This document shows, piece by piece, positions 15,958-23,241 of a stretch of 36,775 bases of DNA; the stretch's first letter is position 1; every line of letters begins with the position of its first letter. The stretch covers positions 1-36,775 of the forward strand of contig NZ_JACDNQ010000021.1 of assembly GCF_013839515.1 (NCBI RefSeq), written 5' to 3'. The notes under the pieces were generated by a model. That model made no database searches. It worked only from the letters and a program-made list of their open reading frames with translations, and was not told the origin of the DNA. Source of the DNA: Natronomonas salinimetallica (GTDB lineage: Archaea > Halobacteriota > Halobacteria > Halobacteriales > Haloarculaceae). The translations under genes and the position numbers were made by a program.

Positions 15958-16557
15958 TTACTCGACGACGAACGCGCCGTCGAGATACATGTAGTCATGG
16001 CCGTATCCACAGTCCGTGTGACAGATCGGCGTGTAGTCACCACGTTCGGACGCGGAGAGTCGTGCTGTCGTCGTCGACGTTGCGTCGGCCGGGAGCGGGA
16101 TGGGCCGAAGCATCATGCCCCCCTCGCCCATATGGCCCATGTTCCGCCCCGAGGGCATGACCGCGAGGCTGTGGTCCGGATACTTCTCGTTTGCCTCTTC
16201 GAGTACGTCGTGCAGATCGCCGTTCGAAGGCGGTGGAATGCGTTCTTCGTTTCGCTCTTCGAGCGTTTCGTGATCCGGGATCGCCTCTCGGACGGCAGCC
16301 GGCAGTTTCTCTAGGGCAGTCTCTGCGCTCGTGTTGAACGCGACGATCTCGACGGAGTCTCCGCTATCGAAGGTGATTCGATCGTGTTCGGTTCCGGTGT
16401 CGTCTACCAGGATGAACCCCCAGTGATAGGACCCGACATATACCGTCGTATCGAATGCTCTCCGACTACCAGTGATCCCGTTAGACACGCATCCGGAAAG
16501 CGCAGCGACCGCACCCCCAGCGACGGACAGGAACCCACGACGACGTAGGGATGCCAT
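15958..16557 (-). CDS. Tat lipoprotein with a complete CuA (COX2-like) copper site
   Basis: The protein is 199 residues. The N-terminus MASLRRRGFLSVAGGAVAALSGC gives a Tat motif and lipobox (Cys23). The C-terminal part carries a CuA set like cytochrome oxidase subunit II and NosZ: His129 in PDHSLAV, then CHTDCGYGHDYM with C179, C183, H187 and M190. Thr181 replaces the usual Glu between the cysteines. Strands YVGSYHWGFI and DSGDSVEIVAFN match the cupredoxin barrel; a Met/Gly loop (NMGHMGEGGMM) is unusual. An overlapping GTG at 16567-16569 could be an alternative start. It is last in an operon with DUF302 and SHOCT genes. It probably transfers electrons or copper outside the membrane; the partner is unknown. 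Confidence 0.8.
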   Translation of the reverse strand: MASLRRRGFLSVAGGAVAALSGCVSNGITGSRRAFDTTVYVGSYHWGFILVDDTGTEHDRITFDSGDSVEIVAFNTSAETALEKLPAAVREAIPDHETLEERNEERIPPPSNGDLHDVLEEANEKYPDHSLAVMPSGRNMGHMGEGGMMLRPIPLPADATSTTTARLSASERGDYTPICHTDCGYGHDYMYLDGAFVVE

Positions 16558-16565
16558 TGCAGTGA

Positions 16566-16913
16566 TCACTCGTCCGTTTTAAGCGTTTCTCGTCGGTTTT
16601 CAAACTCCTCGTCCGAAAGATCGCCACGAGCGTAGGCCACTCGAAGCTCCTCGAGTGCATCGTCGCGGGACTCCTGGTGACCGATGAGTCGGCGAGCGAG
16701 TAGATAGCCGCCGCCGAGAAGAACGATCAAGAACGCGAACTGGAGGACAACGCTGACGATGCTGTATCCGCCGTCGCTGTAGGGGCCACTCATCATCCCG
16801 CCGTATCCCATCATCCCCATTCCGCCGAACCCCATCATCAGGAGCGGCCAGAGGAGGAGGATACCGAGAACAACGAGTATGACTGTCGTGAGGTCACTCC
16901 GAGTCTCCGACAT
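16566..16913 (-). CDS. Two-TM SHOCT-domain membrane protein, Met/Gly-rich loop
   Basis: The protein is 115 residues. Two transmembrane segments (LTTVILVVLGILLLWPLLMM, about 8-27, and IVSVVLQFAFLIVLLGGGYLLA, about 49-70) flank a Met/Gly loop (GGMGMMGYGGMMSG) that could bind copper or another soft metal. The C-terminus is a SHOCT motif (ALEELRVAYARGDLSDEEFENRRETL). I chose the ATG at 16911-16913, one base after the DUF302 stop. The upstream in-frame extension is only antisense to DUF302. Its stop overlaps a possible GTG start of the CuA gene. Exact function unknown. Confidence 0.82.
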   Translation of the reverse strand: MSETRSDLTTVILVVLGILLLWPLLMMGFGGMGMMGYGGMMSGPYSDGGYSIVSVVLQFAFLIVLLGGGYLLARRLIGHQESRDDALEELRVAYARGDLSDEEFENRRETLKTDE

Positions 16914-16914
16914 T

Positions 16915-17319
16915 TCAGTCCACCTCGGTTTCGTTGACGGCAGCCAGAACACGTTCGAATCGCTCGGTAACCTCGGTCGCGATGGAGTCAAGCGCGTCGT
17001 TATCCGCGATACCGACCAGCTGTTCCGGGTCAACTGCACTCACCACGATATCGCCGTTATCATCCTCGTAGACGATGACGTTACAGGGCAAGAGCGCACC
17101 GAGTTCGGTTTCCGCGTTCAACCCTTCGTATGCCAGCGGCGGATTGCACGCACCGAGAATCCGATACTGACGGAACTCCTCGCCGAGTTTCTCTTTGAGC
17201 GTCGCCTGAATGTCGATGTCACAGAGGACGCCGAATCCCTCATCTTTGAGTGCAGCGTTCGTCGCGTCGACGACATCGTCGAATTCACCGGTAACTGTGG
17301 TCTGTATTGTGTATTCCAT
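16915..17319 (-). CDS. DUF302 family protein
   Basis: The protein is 134 residues and cytoplasmic (MEYTIQTTVTGEFDDVVDATNAALKDEGFGVL ... YRILGACNPPLAYEGLNAETELGALLPCNVIVYEDDNGDIVVSAVDP). The ACNPP and LLPCNVIVYE motifs are diagnostic of DUF302. Family members are common near heavy-metal, copper and redox genes, but the biochemical role is not established. It is first in a three-gene operon (DUF302, SHOCT, CuA lipoprotein) with one-base spacings. Upstream are a TATA-like TTAATACTT (about 17345-17353) and a perfect palindrome, CCGTTAACGG, between it and the start codon. Confidence 0.88.
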   Translation of the reverse strand: MEYTIQTTVTGEFDDVVDATNAALKDEGFGVLCDIDIQATLKEKLGEEFRQYRILGACNPPLAYEGLNAETELGALLPCNVIVYEDDNGDIVVSAVDPEQLVGIADNDALDSIATEVTERFERVLAAVNETEVD

Positions 17320-17332
17320 GAAAATTCATACT

Positions 17333-17342
17333 CCGTTAACGG
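17333..17342. promoter_or_regulatory. Palindromic operator candidate before the DUF302 operon
   Basis: CCGTTAACGG is a perfect 10-bp palindrome 14 bases upstream of the DUF302 ATG and immediately downstream of the TATA-like element. A regulator bound here would block the polymerase. The regulator is not in the island as far as can be seen. Confidence 0.4.
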
Positions 17343-17423
17343 GGTTAATACTTTGGGCCCGCCGCGACAGCCGTCGGGCGGGCGTCGTTTTGAATGATAC
17401 TTCCTCTATTTCGTTCATTTGGA

Positions 17424-17771
17424 CTATTCAAGCTGTTTTCGTCGTCGTTGGAACTCCTCCTCGGAGAGTTCACCGCGGGCATAGCGCTCCCGGAGAACCG
17501 AAAGCGGCCGGCCGTTTTTCTCCTCTGAATCGCTGTTGAGAAGCGCGTAGCCGAGATAGAGCGGCACGCCAATCAAGAGCCCCATCCAAAGGAGCCCCCA
17601 AAGGCCCATTCCTCCACCGAAGAGCCCCCAACCACCACCGCCCATCATACCGCCGTCGTGGCCTCCGCCACCGTGAGCAGCAGCGGTACCTGTTGCTGCA
17701 ACTAACAGCGGAACCGCGAGCATCGTAATTCGACGAATTGTCCGTCTGAGAGTTTTGGTGTAGTGTGTCAT
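17424..17771 (-). CDS. Secreted/membrane SHOCT-domain protein, His/Met/Gly-rich
   Basis: The protein is 115 residues. A signal peptide (ITMLAVPLLVAATGTAAAHG) is followed by a His/Gly/Met segment (HGGGGHDGGMMGGGGWG), one membrane span (LWGLLWMGLLIGVPLYLGYALL) and a C-terminal SHOCT motif (LSVLRERYARGELSEEEFQRRRKQL). It resembles the SHOCT gene at 16566 in design but not closely in sequence. It lies between the DUF302 operon and the small Met/His-rich gene, all on the minus strand, 104 bases upstream of the DUF302 start. A role in metal binding at the cell surface is inference. Confidence 0.82.
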   Translation of the reverse strand: MTHYTKTLRRTIRRITMLAVPLLVAATGTAAAHGGGGHDGGMMGGGGWGLFGGGMGLWGLLWMGLLIGVPLYLGYALLNSDSEEKNGRPLSVLRERYARGELSEEEFQRRRKQLE

Positions 17772-17835
17772 TGTGATCGTCGGTTTGGTAGTTCGAGTGT
17801 CTACGTTCTAGACGAGGGACTCCGGATAGGGACCG

Positions 17836-18150
17836 TTAGCAGCCGTGTCCCTGTCCGTTCATCCCGGCGGCGTGATCCTCATCCGCCATCTCTTGGGCCA
17901 TCTCGTCGACGGTCACGCCCATGTGCGCTTCCATCTCGTCAACGGCATCTGGTCCCATGTGATCGGTCATGTGACCATCCATCCAGGCCGCCCACTCCGC
18001 TGTATCACCATCGGCTGGCGTCCCTTCAGCTGCCGTCTCGTTCTCCTGGGCCGGTTCGTCACCGTGTGCGCTCACCACCGGCGCGGCGAGCGCGAGGCCG
18101 ACGAGCGCGAGCGCCACGAGCAGCCATCGTCCGAGGTTTTGGTTGGTCAT
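17836..18150 (-). CDS. Small secreted Met/His-rich protein
   Basis: The protein is 104 residues from the ATG at 18148-18150 (MTNQNLGRWLLVALALVG); the frame extends five codons further up, but that adds only MRRKT. A signal peptide ends near VVSAHG. The mature part is acidic and rich in Met and His (WMDGHMTDHMGPDAVDEMEAHMGVTVDEMAQEMADEDHAAGMNGQGHGC) and ends in Cys. This composition suggests soft-metal (copper or silver) buffering outside the cell. It is first in the minus-strand gene series of the island and 64 bases upstream of the SHOCT gene. No named family is recognised. Confidence 0.75.
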   Translation of the reverse strand: MTNQNLGRWLLVALALVGLALAAPVVSAHGDEPAQENETAAEGTPADGDTAEWAAWMDGHMTDHMGPDAVDEMEAHMGVTVDEMAQEMADEDHAAGMNGQGHGC

Positions 18151-18208
18151 TGTCTTTCGCCTCAAGTACTCATACGGTGGGTTCGGGGTTATCCTCGTGG
18201 GTGTGAAC

Positions 18209-18321
18209 TCAAACAGTAGACCGTCCGAGAACGTCTATAACGCCATCTAAACGTTTCCCTTCAACGAGACCGTCCATGCCTGCCGAATTCGAGGGAGTCT
18301 GAGATAATCGGGTGTGCCGGA
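18209..18321. other. Short gene-free stretch after the integrase remnant
   Basis: No convincing gene. A minus-strand frame at 18209-18277 could encode MDGLVEGKRLDGVIDVLGRS plus two residues, perhaps the tail of a deleted gene, but support is weak. Confidence 0.25.
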
Positions 18322-19575
18322 TCACTGTGTCCCTTGACCGTGTAGATCGTCGCTCGGGTAAACCCGATACGTCCGGCCTTGTCGTTCTCGGTAGAGTAGA
18401 CCGCGCTCTTCGAGTGAGCTCACGGTTTCGGGTGAGCGATATCGAAGCTGTGTCTGGGCCGCTGCAAGATCTTCTTCCCTTGTCATATAGGTTCCTAGAG
18501 CATGCCGCAGTGCATACCAACTCATTTGTCGATGCTCGGTGTCGATACCTGCAATCTCACACAACCGACGCAACAACCCGCCGAGTGATACTGGTGGACG
18601 AAATCAAATGAAACCGACTCACGAGTGATCCGCCGTTCGCTCCGTCGAGCGGCGTGATCCTCGTGCGTCGTGTGTACATTCTTTTGTCCGTCAGTATGAG
18701 GAACTCCCATACGGATTCTGCTTACGAGTTAGCCACAGTGTCTCTGTATTATCGTACATGGAGAAGTTCCGCCGCTGTTGACACCACTTTGACAGTACCT
18801 CAGCTGTTTTGTCCCGTAGTCCAACCACCCAGCGTTCTCTGTTCTTTGAACTGTCTTCCTTCGGAATACGGAGCACGCTGTTATCTGTATCCACCCACGA
18901 GACCGTTGCTCGTTCGACCTCGATTGGGCGAAGGCCAGCGTCAAGGCTGACCCACACCAACGAGGGAATCTTCCAGCCGTTGGCACGGTCCCAGTCATCC
19001 GGCGTCACATCCTCTTTCGGTTTCTCGAAGCGCTGGGCAAGGTATCGCTTCCAGCGGTCGCGTTCGGTCGGTGTGAGGTTGTTGTACGAGGGGACAGAGC
19101 CGTATTCAAGCGCAGCATCACGGATTGCTCGTCGCTCGTCTCGGGTGAGATACTCTCGCGGCTGCGTACTGGTATCTGCAGAGAATCGGAACTCCGGTTC
19201 CCACTCGCCTAACCCGCGTTCGTGATGAAGCCACTTGTAGAGCATCAAGAGCGACTTCATACAGTTTCGCTTGTGGGTTGCACTGACATCACGGCGCGCG
19301 AGGTGACCCATCCACGAGTCAGCATGGTCGTGGGAGAGATTGACCGTGTATCCCTCTTCGTGGTCCCACACGTAGCGGTAGAAGCGATCCATCCGATAAC
19401 ACCGCGGTTTGACCGTCCCCGGTGCGTAGCCGACCGCCTCTTTCGGGGTCTTTCCGAACGTCAACAGCCACTCCAGACAATCTTCTCGCTCCGCGCGGTA
19501 GTCAAGCAGCTGTCGTTCGTTCAGATACGATTCGGCCTTCTCCGTGACGACCGGGAACTCATCGAGGTCACTCAT
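18322..19575 (-). pseudogene. Tyrosine recombinase (integrase) interrupted by a MITE
   Basis: Residues 1-294 (start ATG at 19573-19575) cover the SAM-like core-binding domain and the start of the catalytic domain, including the first catalytic Arg in SLDAGLRPIEVERA. At 18697 a 108-bp insert brings an in-frame TGA. Beyond it the same frame resumes (LLRRLCEIAGIDTEHRQMSWYALRHALGTYM), with the second Arg. Taking out the insert and one TCA restores an uninterrupted reading frame through the joint. Even so, the usual LRHKS is LRYRS, and the nucleophilic Tyr segment is replaced by a tail resembling a winged-helix wing (LEERGLLYRERQGRTYRVYP). So the enzyme is doubly dead. It is located beside tRNA-Glu, as expected for the island's integrase. 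Confidence 0.85.
18589..18696. mobile_element. 108-bp MITE-like insertion in the integrase
   Basis: Terminal inverted repeats of 11 bp: TACTGGTGGAC (18589-18599) and, as complement at the other end, TACTGACGGAC (18686-18696), with 9 of 11 matches. The insert is flanked by TGA direct repeats (18586-18588 and 18697-18699), a 3-bp target duplication. It encodes nothing. Its family is not recognised; movement would need a transposase supplied elsewhere. Confidence 0.8.
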
Positions 19576-19776
19576 GGGGAGATCCCTCGCTGTGTTTCAC
19601 GATGCCGCATTTGCTGCTCAAAATCCGAGTGGGCAAATTGAAAATCGCCAGACTACATCGGGCTGAGTCTCGTTCCTTCGAACCGGATAGCCCGGCAAAA
19701 CGGCGGAATCGCAATAGGGCGCGGTTGTGTGTGAATCCTTCGAATCGACATGGCCTGAGCGTTGAGTCGTTCATGG
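19576..19776. other. Gene-free stretch upstream of the integrase
   Basis: No gene supported. It presumably holds the integrase promoter and the element's inner end; AT content is higher around 19610-19650. Small frames here are not credible proteins. Confidence 0.3.
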
Positions 19777-19973
19777 CTGGTTCGTGCAGGCCCAAACCGC
19801 AAGAAGGAAGTCGAATTTGGATGCTCCGTCAGGGATTCGAACCCGATGCCAGACCTCACTTCGTTCGGTCTGCCGTGATTCGAATCCCTTCCGTGCGCGC
19901 TTCGCTCCCTCGTAAAACTCGGTCGCTGTAGTGCTCCGTCAGGGATTCGAACCCTGGTCCTTGCCGTGAGAGG
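19777..19973. repeat. 197-bp direct repeat, right copy (tRNA side)
   Basis: It is nearly identical to 14849-15045. It includes the 3' half of the intact tRNA-Glu gene (19932-19973), 118 bases of shared noncoding sequence, and a further T-arm/acceptor fragment at 19821-19842. Confidence 0.9.
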
Positions 19974-20006
19974 GCAAGATGATTGGCCGGACTACACCAA
20001 CGGAGC
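19932..20006 (-). tRNA. tRNA-Glu (anticodon CUC)
   Basis: On the minus strand the gene starts GCTCCGT (20006-20000) and ends ACGGAGC plus discriminator A (19932). The anticodon arm is TTGCC-CTCTCAC-GGCAA, so the anticodon is CUC. The T arm contains GGTTCGAATCC. No intron and no encoded CCA are seen. A perfect 12-bp palindrome (CGGTTGCAACCG, 20009-20020) lies just upstream, with TATA-like stretches at 20020-20028 and 20039-20046. It serves as the attachment site of the adjacent island. Confidence 0.95.
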
Positions 20007-20103
20007 GTCGGTTGCAACCGTATATACCCGAGAATGAGGTATAACGGTTGCGTTTCATCGACGCATTGGTCTGGTTTCTCACTGTGGGACGCCCCCGGCG
20101 TGA

Positions 20104-21483
20104 TCACTGTTCGCTTTCGAACGGGGAGCCGGCAGCGTCGGGTTCGTGGCCAGCGAGCGAGACGATGTTCTCCCGGCCGACGCGAAGCCTCGAAATCACC
20201 CCCTCGTCTTCCATCTCCGAGAGGAGCATCGAAACCTTCGATTTCGACCAGTCCGTGTTCGCGACGATATCGACTTGCTTCATCCGGCCCCCGCGCTCTT
20301 CGAGCAGAGAGATGACACGCTCGTCGTCGGAACGGAGTTCCTCATCGGACACCGCGGGAGCCACCGGGCCGAACTCGCCGTGTCGGGCGTCGGCTTCGCC
20401 ACCCTGTCCGGCGTTCTCGTTCGCTGGAGCCGGTTCGCGTTCGGGCTCCGGCTCCGGTGGCTCGGCTGTCCCTTCGACTGCCGCCGAATCCGCTTCGGTG
20501 TCCCCGATCGGCACACCGGAGCGTCGTATCGTCCGGAGGACGTCGGAGCGATAGACGAGGGCGCTCCCCGCACCGACGACCACCACGACCGCGAGTACGA
20601 CCAGCGGAACGAGCGGTCCGGTATCGGCCGGTGTCCCGGGCGACGTCGGCTCCGATCCCTGGTCGGTTACCGGGGGCGGACCGGCATCACGGGCGGTATA
20701 CACTACCCGGGGGCGGCGGTCGGTGAACTGTGCTTCGCCGAGCCAGGTGACGGATTCGCTCTCCGCGAGCGTCCCGCCGGCCATGCTGTCCGGTTCCGGA
20801 TCCACCGACTCGAACCGTAGCGTCGGTCCACGGTCGAATCGGAGCTGTTGGTCCGGGCCGACGTAGAGTCCGTCGACGAACACGTCGCCGACGACGAGTC
20901 GGTCGCCGTCGGATTCGGCGAACTCCGTCCAGACGAACGACATCTCGACGACCCCGAACTCGTCGCCCGCCGGCGGCCGTTCCTCGATCCGGGCCTCCCG
21001 GCCGAACGATCCGGCGGCCATGTCCCGGCCGGTCACGTTACTTCCGGACTCCGTGAGCGCCGTCGAGCGTGCCCGGAAGTTCCTGTAGCTCTCGGTCTCC
21101 TCACTGTTGAACTGCTCGGCGTAGGCCTCGAACTCCCCGACGGCGTCGTCGGTTTCGAGCCGCTGTTCGTACTGGAACGTCCACTCGCCGCTTCCGTTTT
21201 CGCGGACGGTTATCCGAAACCGCGTCCGATCGGCCTCGAACTCCTCGGTGGCGAGATCGCCGATGTTGGCTTCCGACGGGGGGGTACGATCCGGCGATGG
21301 TCCCTCCGCGGCGTCTACGGGCATTGTGGCCTCCGTGATGTCCGTGGCCTCCGTGATGTCCGTGGCCTCCGTGATGTCCGTGGCCTCCGTGATGTCTGTC
21401 GCTCCGGCAGCCGCGATGAGGAGCGAACAGAAGAGCACGCTCAAAAAAAGAGCCACTGCCCATCCTCCGTGTGACGGTCCCAT
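20104..21483 (-). CDS. Membrane-anchored winged-helix protein (haloarchaeal DUF7345/DUF7343-like)
   Basis: The protein is 459 residues from the ATG at 21481-21483. A signal peptide or first TM segment (AVALFLSVLFCSLLIAAAGA) is followed by four exact TDITEA repeats, an extracellular beta-rich domain of about 200 residues (FRITVRENGSGEWTFQYEQRL ... RPRVVYTARD), a TM segment (LVPLVVLAVVVVVGAGSALVY), a charged Pro/Glu linker and a C-terminal winged helix (SDDERVISLLEERGGRMKQVDIVANTDWSKSKVSMLLSEMEDEGVISRLRVGRENIVSL). This layout suggests a one-component sensor that binds DNA from the membrane. The signal is unknown. Domain numbers are from memory and should be treated as likely only. Confidence 0.8.
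   Translation of the reverse strand: MGPSHGGWAVALFLSVLFCSLLIAAAGATDITEATDITEATDITEATDITEATMPVDAAEGPSPDRTPPSEANIGDLATEEFEADRTRFRITVRENGSGEWTFQYEQRLETDDAVGEFEAYAEQFNSEETESYRNFRARSTALTESGSNVTGRDMAAGSFGREARIEERPPAGDEFGVVEMSFVWTEFAESDGDRLVVGDVFVDGLYVGPDQQLRFDRGPTLRFESVDPEPDSMAGGTLAESESVTWLGEAQFTDRRPRVVYTARDAGPPPVTDQGSEPTSPGTPADTGPLVPLVVLAVVVVVGAGSALVYRSDVLRTIRRSGVPIGDTEADSAAVEGTAEPPEPEPEREPAPANENAGQGGEADARHGEFGPVAPAVSDEELRSDDERVISLLEERGGRMKQVDIVANTDWSKSKVSMLLSEMEDEGVISRLRVGRENIVSLAGHEPDAAGSPFESEQ
21326..21397 (-). repeat. In-frame 18-bp tandem repeat x4
   Basis: Four copies of GTGGCCTCCGTGATGTCC (plus strand, units at 21326, 21344, 21362 and 21380) encode TDITEA units just after the signal segment of the membrane HTH protein. 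The unit is divisible by three, so copy number can vary without breaking the frame. Confidence 0.9.
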
Positions 21484-21621
21484 CAACAGCCGGTACCTCG
21501 CCCGCCGCAGTATAAAATCCCGTGGCTCGACCCCGGACGGCTCGACGCACCGGTATACCGGTCGTCCGTACGGTTCGGTGATGACCGATACCGGACGAGG
21601 ACCACCCGTTTCACGGACGGT

Positions 21622-22110
21622 TCACCGTCGATACGTGACGACCGTGAGCTCTCCGGTCGTCTCGCGGTCGCACTCCTCCCACTCGGCCCCGATCTCGGGG
21701 AAGTAGGTGTCGCCGGCCGGTGTCTCCGGAATCTCGGTCACGAGGAGTTCGTCCGCCCGGTCGATACAGGCTTCGTACACCGTCGCACCGCCGACGACGT
21801 AGATCGTCTCCTGGCCGGGATCGAGCGCTGCCTCGGCCGCCTCGAAGGCGGCGTCGAGGTCCCGTGCGTGGACGGCTCCCTCGGGGAGATCGAGCGAGTC
21901 CCGACGCGAGAGGACGACGTTCGTCCGGCCGGGAAGCGGGCCGCCAAGTCGGTCCTCGATCGATTCGTAGGTCTTTCGGCCCATGACGACCGGGTGCCCC
22001 ATCGTCGTCTGCTTGAACTGCCGGAGGTCCTCGGGGTAGTGCCACGGCATCTCGCCGTCGGCACCGATGACGCCGTTTTTTGCGACCGCGGCGACGAGCG
22101 TGATCTTCAT
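21622..22110 (-). CDS. folA: Dihydrofolate reductase
   Basis: The protein is 162 residues. It reduces dihydrofolate to tetrahydrofolate with NADPH. Landmarks: MKITLVAAVAKNGVIGADGEMPWHYPEDLRQFKQTTMGHPVVMGRKTYESI, with the PWH-PEDL active-site region (acidic residue in helix 1) and VVMGRKTYES NADPH-binding turn, then IYVVGGATVYEACI and TEIPETPAGDTYFPEI. The start ATG overlaps the thyA stop as ATGA, so the pair is coupled. Its product recycles the dihydrofolate made by ThyA. Haloarchaea are known to keep this pairing. Confidence 0.95.
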   Translation of the reverse strand: MKITLVAAVAKNGVIGADGEMPWHYPEDLRQFKQTTMGHPVVMGRKTYESIEDRLGGPLPGRTNVVLSRRDSLDLPEGAVHARDLDAAFEAAEAALDPGQETIYVVGGATVYEACIDRADELLVTEIPETPAGDTYFPEIGAEWEECDRETTGELTVVTYRR

Positions 22111-23132
22111 TCGGCCACCGCAAACGAGATACCGGGGGCCGGATCGTACTCCATGAGCCGGACGTCCCCGTATTCGAGCTCGTCGAGCGGCTTGTCGTCC
22201 ACTTCGATCCGCGGCCGCGACCGGGGTTTCCGCGATAGCTGCCTCAACAGTCCGGGGACGTGATCGTAGTCCGCACCGTCGGCCCCGGCCGGGGCCGTCC
22301 CCTCGAGCCACTCGCGCACGTCGAGATACCCCTCGCGATCCTCGACGGCCTGAAGCCGCTCTTGGAGTGTCCCGAGGTGTTCGGCGTACCACGCCCCGCG
22401 TTCGCCGGCCCCACAGTACACGTGGGCGTCGACGATCGTGTGGCCGAAGGAGCCGACCTCGAAGCCGGCCCGGTTCGCGACGGCGTGTGTCAAAAGCGAG
22501 TACGCCGCGAGGTTGAACGGGATCCCTAACGCGATGTCGCCCGAGCGCTGGGTCAAATGAACGTTCAGGCGATCGCCCTGGACGTTGAACACGAACGTGT
22601 AATGACACGGCGGCAGCGTCGAGACGGCGGCGTTCGCCGGGTGCCAGGCGTTGATGACCATCCGCCGGGAGTTCGGCGTCTCCCCGAGCGTATCGAGAAC
22701 GTGGCCGAGTTGATCGAAGACTAACCGGGTGTCGCCCTCCCGTGTCGTTTCGGTCCCGACGCGAGGGTGGTCTGCATCCGGCCAGCTCTCACCGGGAAGC
22801 CGCCCGGTCCCCTCCGGGATCGGGAACCGACGCCAAAACCGGCCGTAGGCGGTGTCGAGGTGCCCCTCGTCGTCGGCCCAGGCGTTCCAGATCTTCGTCT
22901 CCTCGCGGAGGTTCCTGACGTGCTCCTCACCGGAGAGATACCACAGTAACTCGTGGATCAGCGAGTTCCACCGGTAGCCGTCCATTCGCTTCGTCGTCAG
23001 GAGGGGAAACCCCTCGGCGAGGTCCACCTCGTAGTGGTGGCTGAATCCGGCAACGGTGTCGACGCCGGTCCGGTTCGGCTTGTACGTTCCGCCGGCGAGG
23101 ACACCGGAGACGAGGTCGTGATACTGACGCAT
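22107..23132 (-). CDS. thyA: Thymidylate synthase (ThyA type)
   Basis: The protein is 341 residues. It converts dUMP and methylene-THF to dTMP and DHF. The sequence has NRTGVDTVAGFSHHYEVDLAEGFPLLTTKR, ELLWYLSGEEHVRNL, IWNAWADDEG, the catalytic cysteine in ALPPCHY-type TLPPCHYTFVF, QRSGDIALGIPFNLAAYSLL and GHTIVDAHVYC. It is somewhat longer than the 264-residue E. coli enzyme because of haloarchaeal insertions (for example around PESWPDADHPR and near the C-terminus). It is first in a two-gene operon with folA (four-base overlap). Confidence 0.96.
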   Translation of the reverse strand: MRQYHDLVSGVLAGGTYKPNRTGVDTVAGFSHHYEVDLAEGFPLLTTKRMDGYRWNSLIHELLWYLSGEEHVRNLREETKIWNAWADDEGHLDTAYGRFWRRFPIPEGTGRLPGESWPDADHPRVGTETTREGDTRLVFDQLGHVLDTLGETPNSRRMVINAWHPANAAVSTLPPCHYTFVFNVQGDRLNVHLTQRSGDIALGIPFNLAAYSLLTHAVANRAGFEVGSFGHTIVDAHVYCGAGERGAWYAEHLGTLQERLQAVEDREGYLDVREWLEGTAPAGADGADYDHVPGLLRQLSRKPRSRPRIEVDDKPLDELEYGDVRLMEYDPAPGISFAVAE

Positions 23133-23241
23133 TCGATGGTCGTTGTTGTGTCCCGATGCGCTATGTCCGTTTCGGAGCGAGCCGAGGGCAGCTCCCGAAC
23201 CGCGGGACCGCCTTTATGTTCCATCGGACCGACGTTCGGGC

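Larger units (their letters stand above)
15012..20006. mobile_element. Integrated element at tRNA-Glu(CUC), about 4.9 kb
   Basis: It is bounded by the partial tRNA at 15012-15045 and the intact tRNA at 19932-20006. It contains a tyrosine integrase adjacent to the tRNA end (now broken), a toxin-antitoxin pair near the distal end and a six-gene envelope/copper-type module. No replication or conjugation genes are seen, so it is a small cargo island or a deletion derivative of a larger element. The flank beyond the distal att is itself repeated inside the right end, which suggests tandem integration followed by decay. Confidence 0.8.

Noticed and set aside
19653-19859. Small proteins encoded across the repeated T-arm fragments (also 14743-14931)
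   Set aside because: They read through tRNA-derived and repeat DNA, and similar spurious frames appear beside many haloarchaeal tRNAs.
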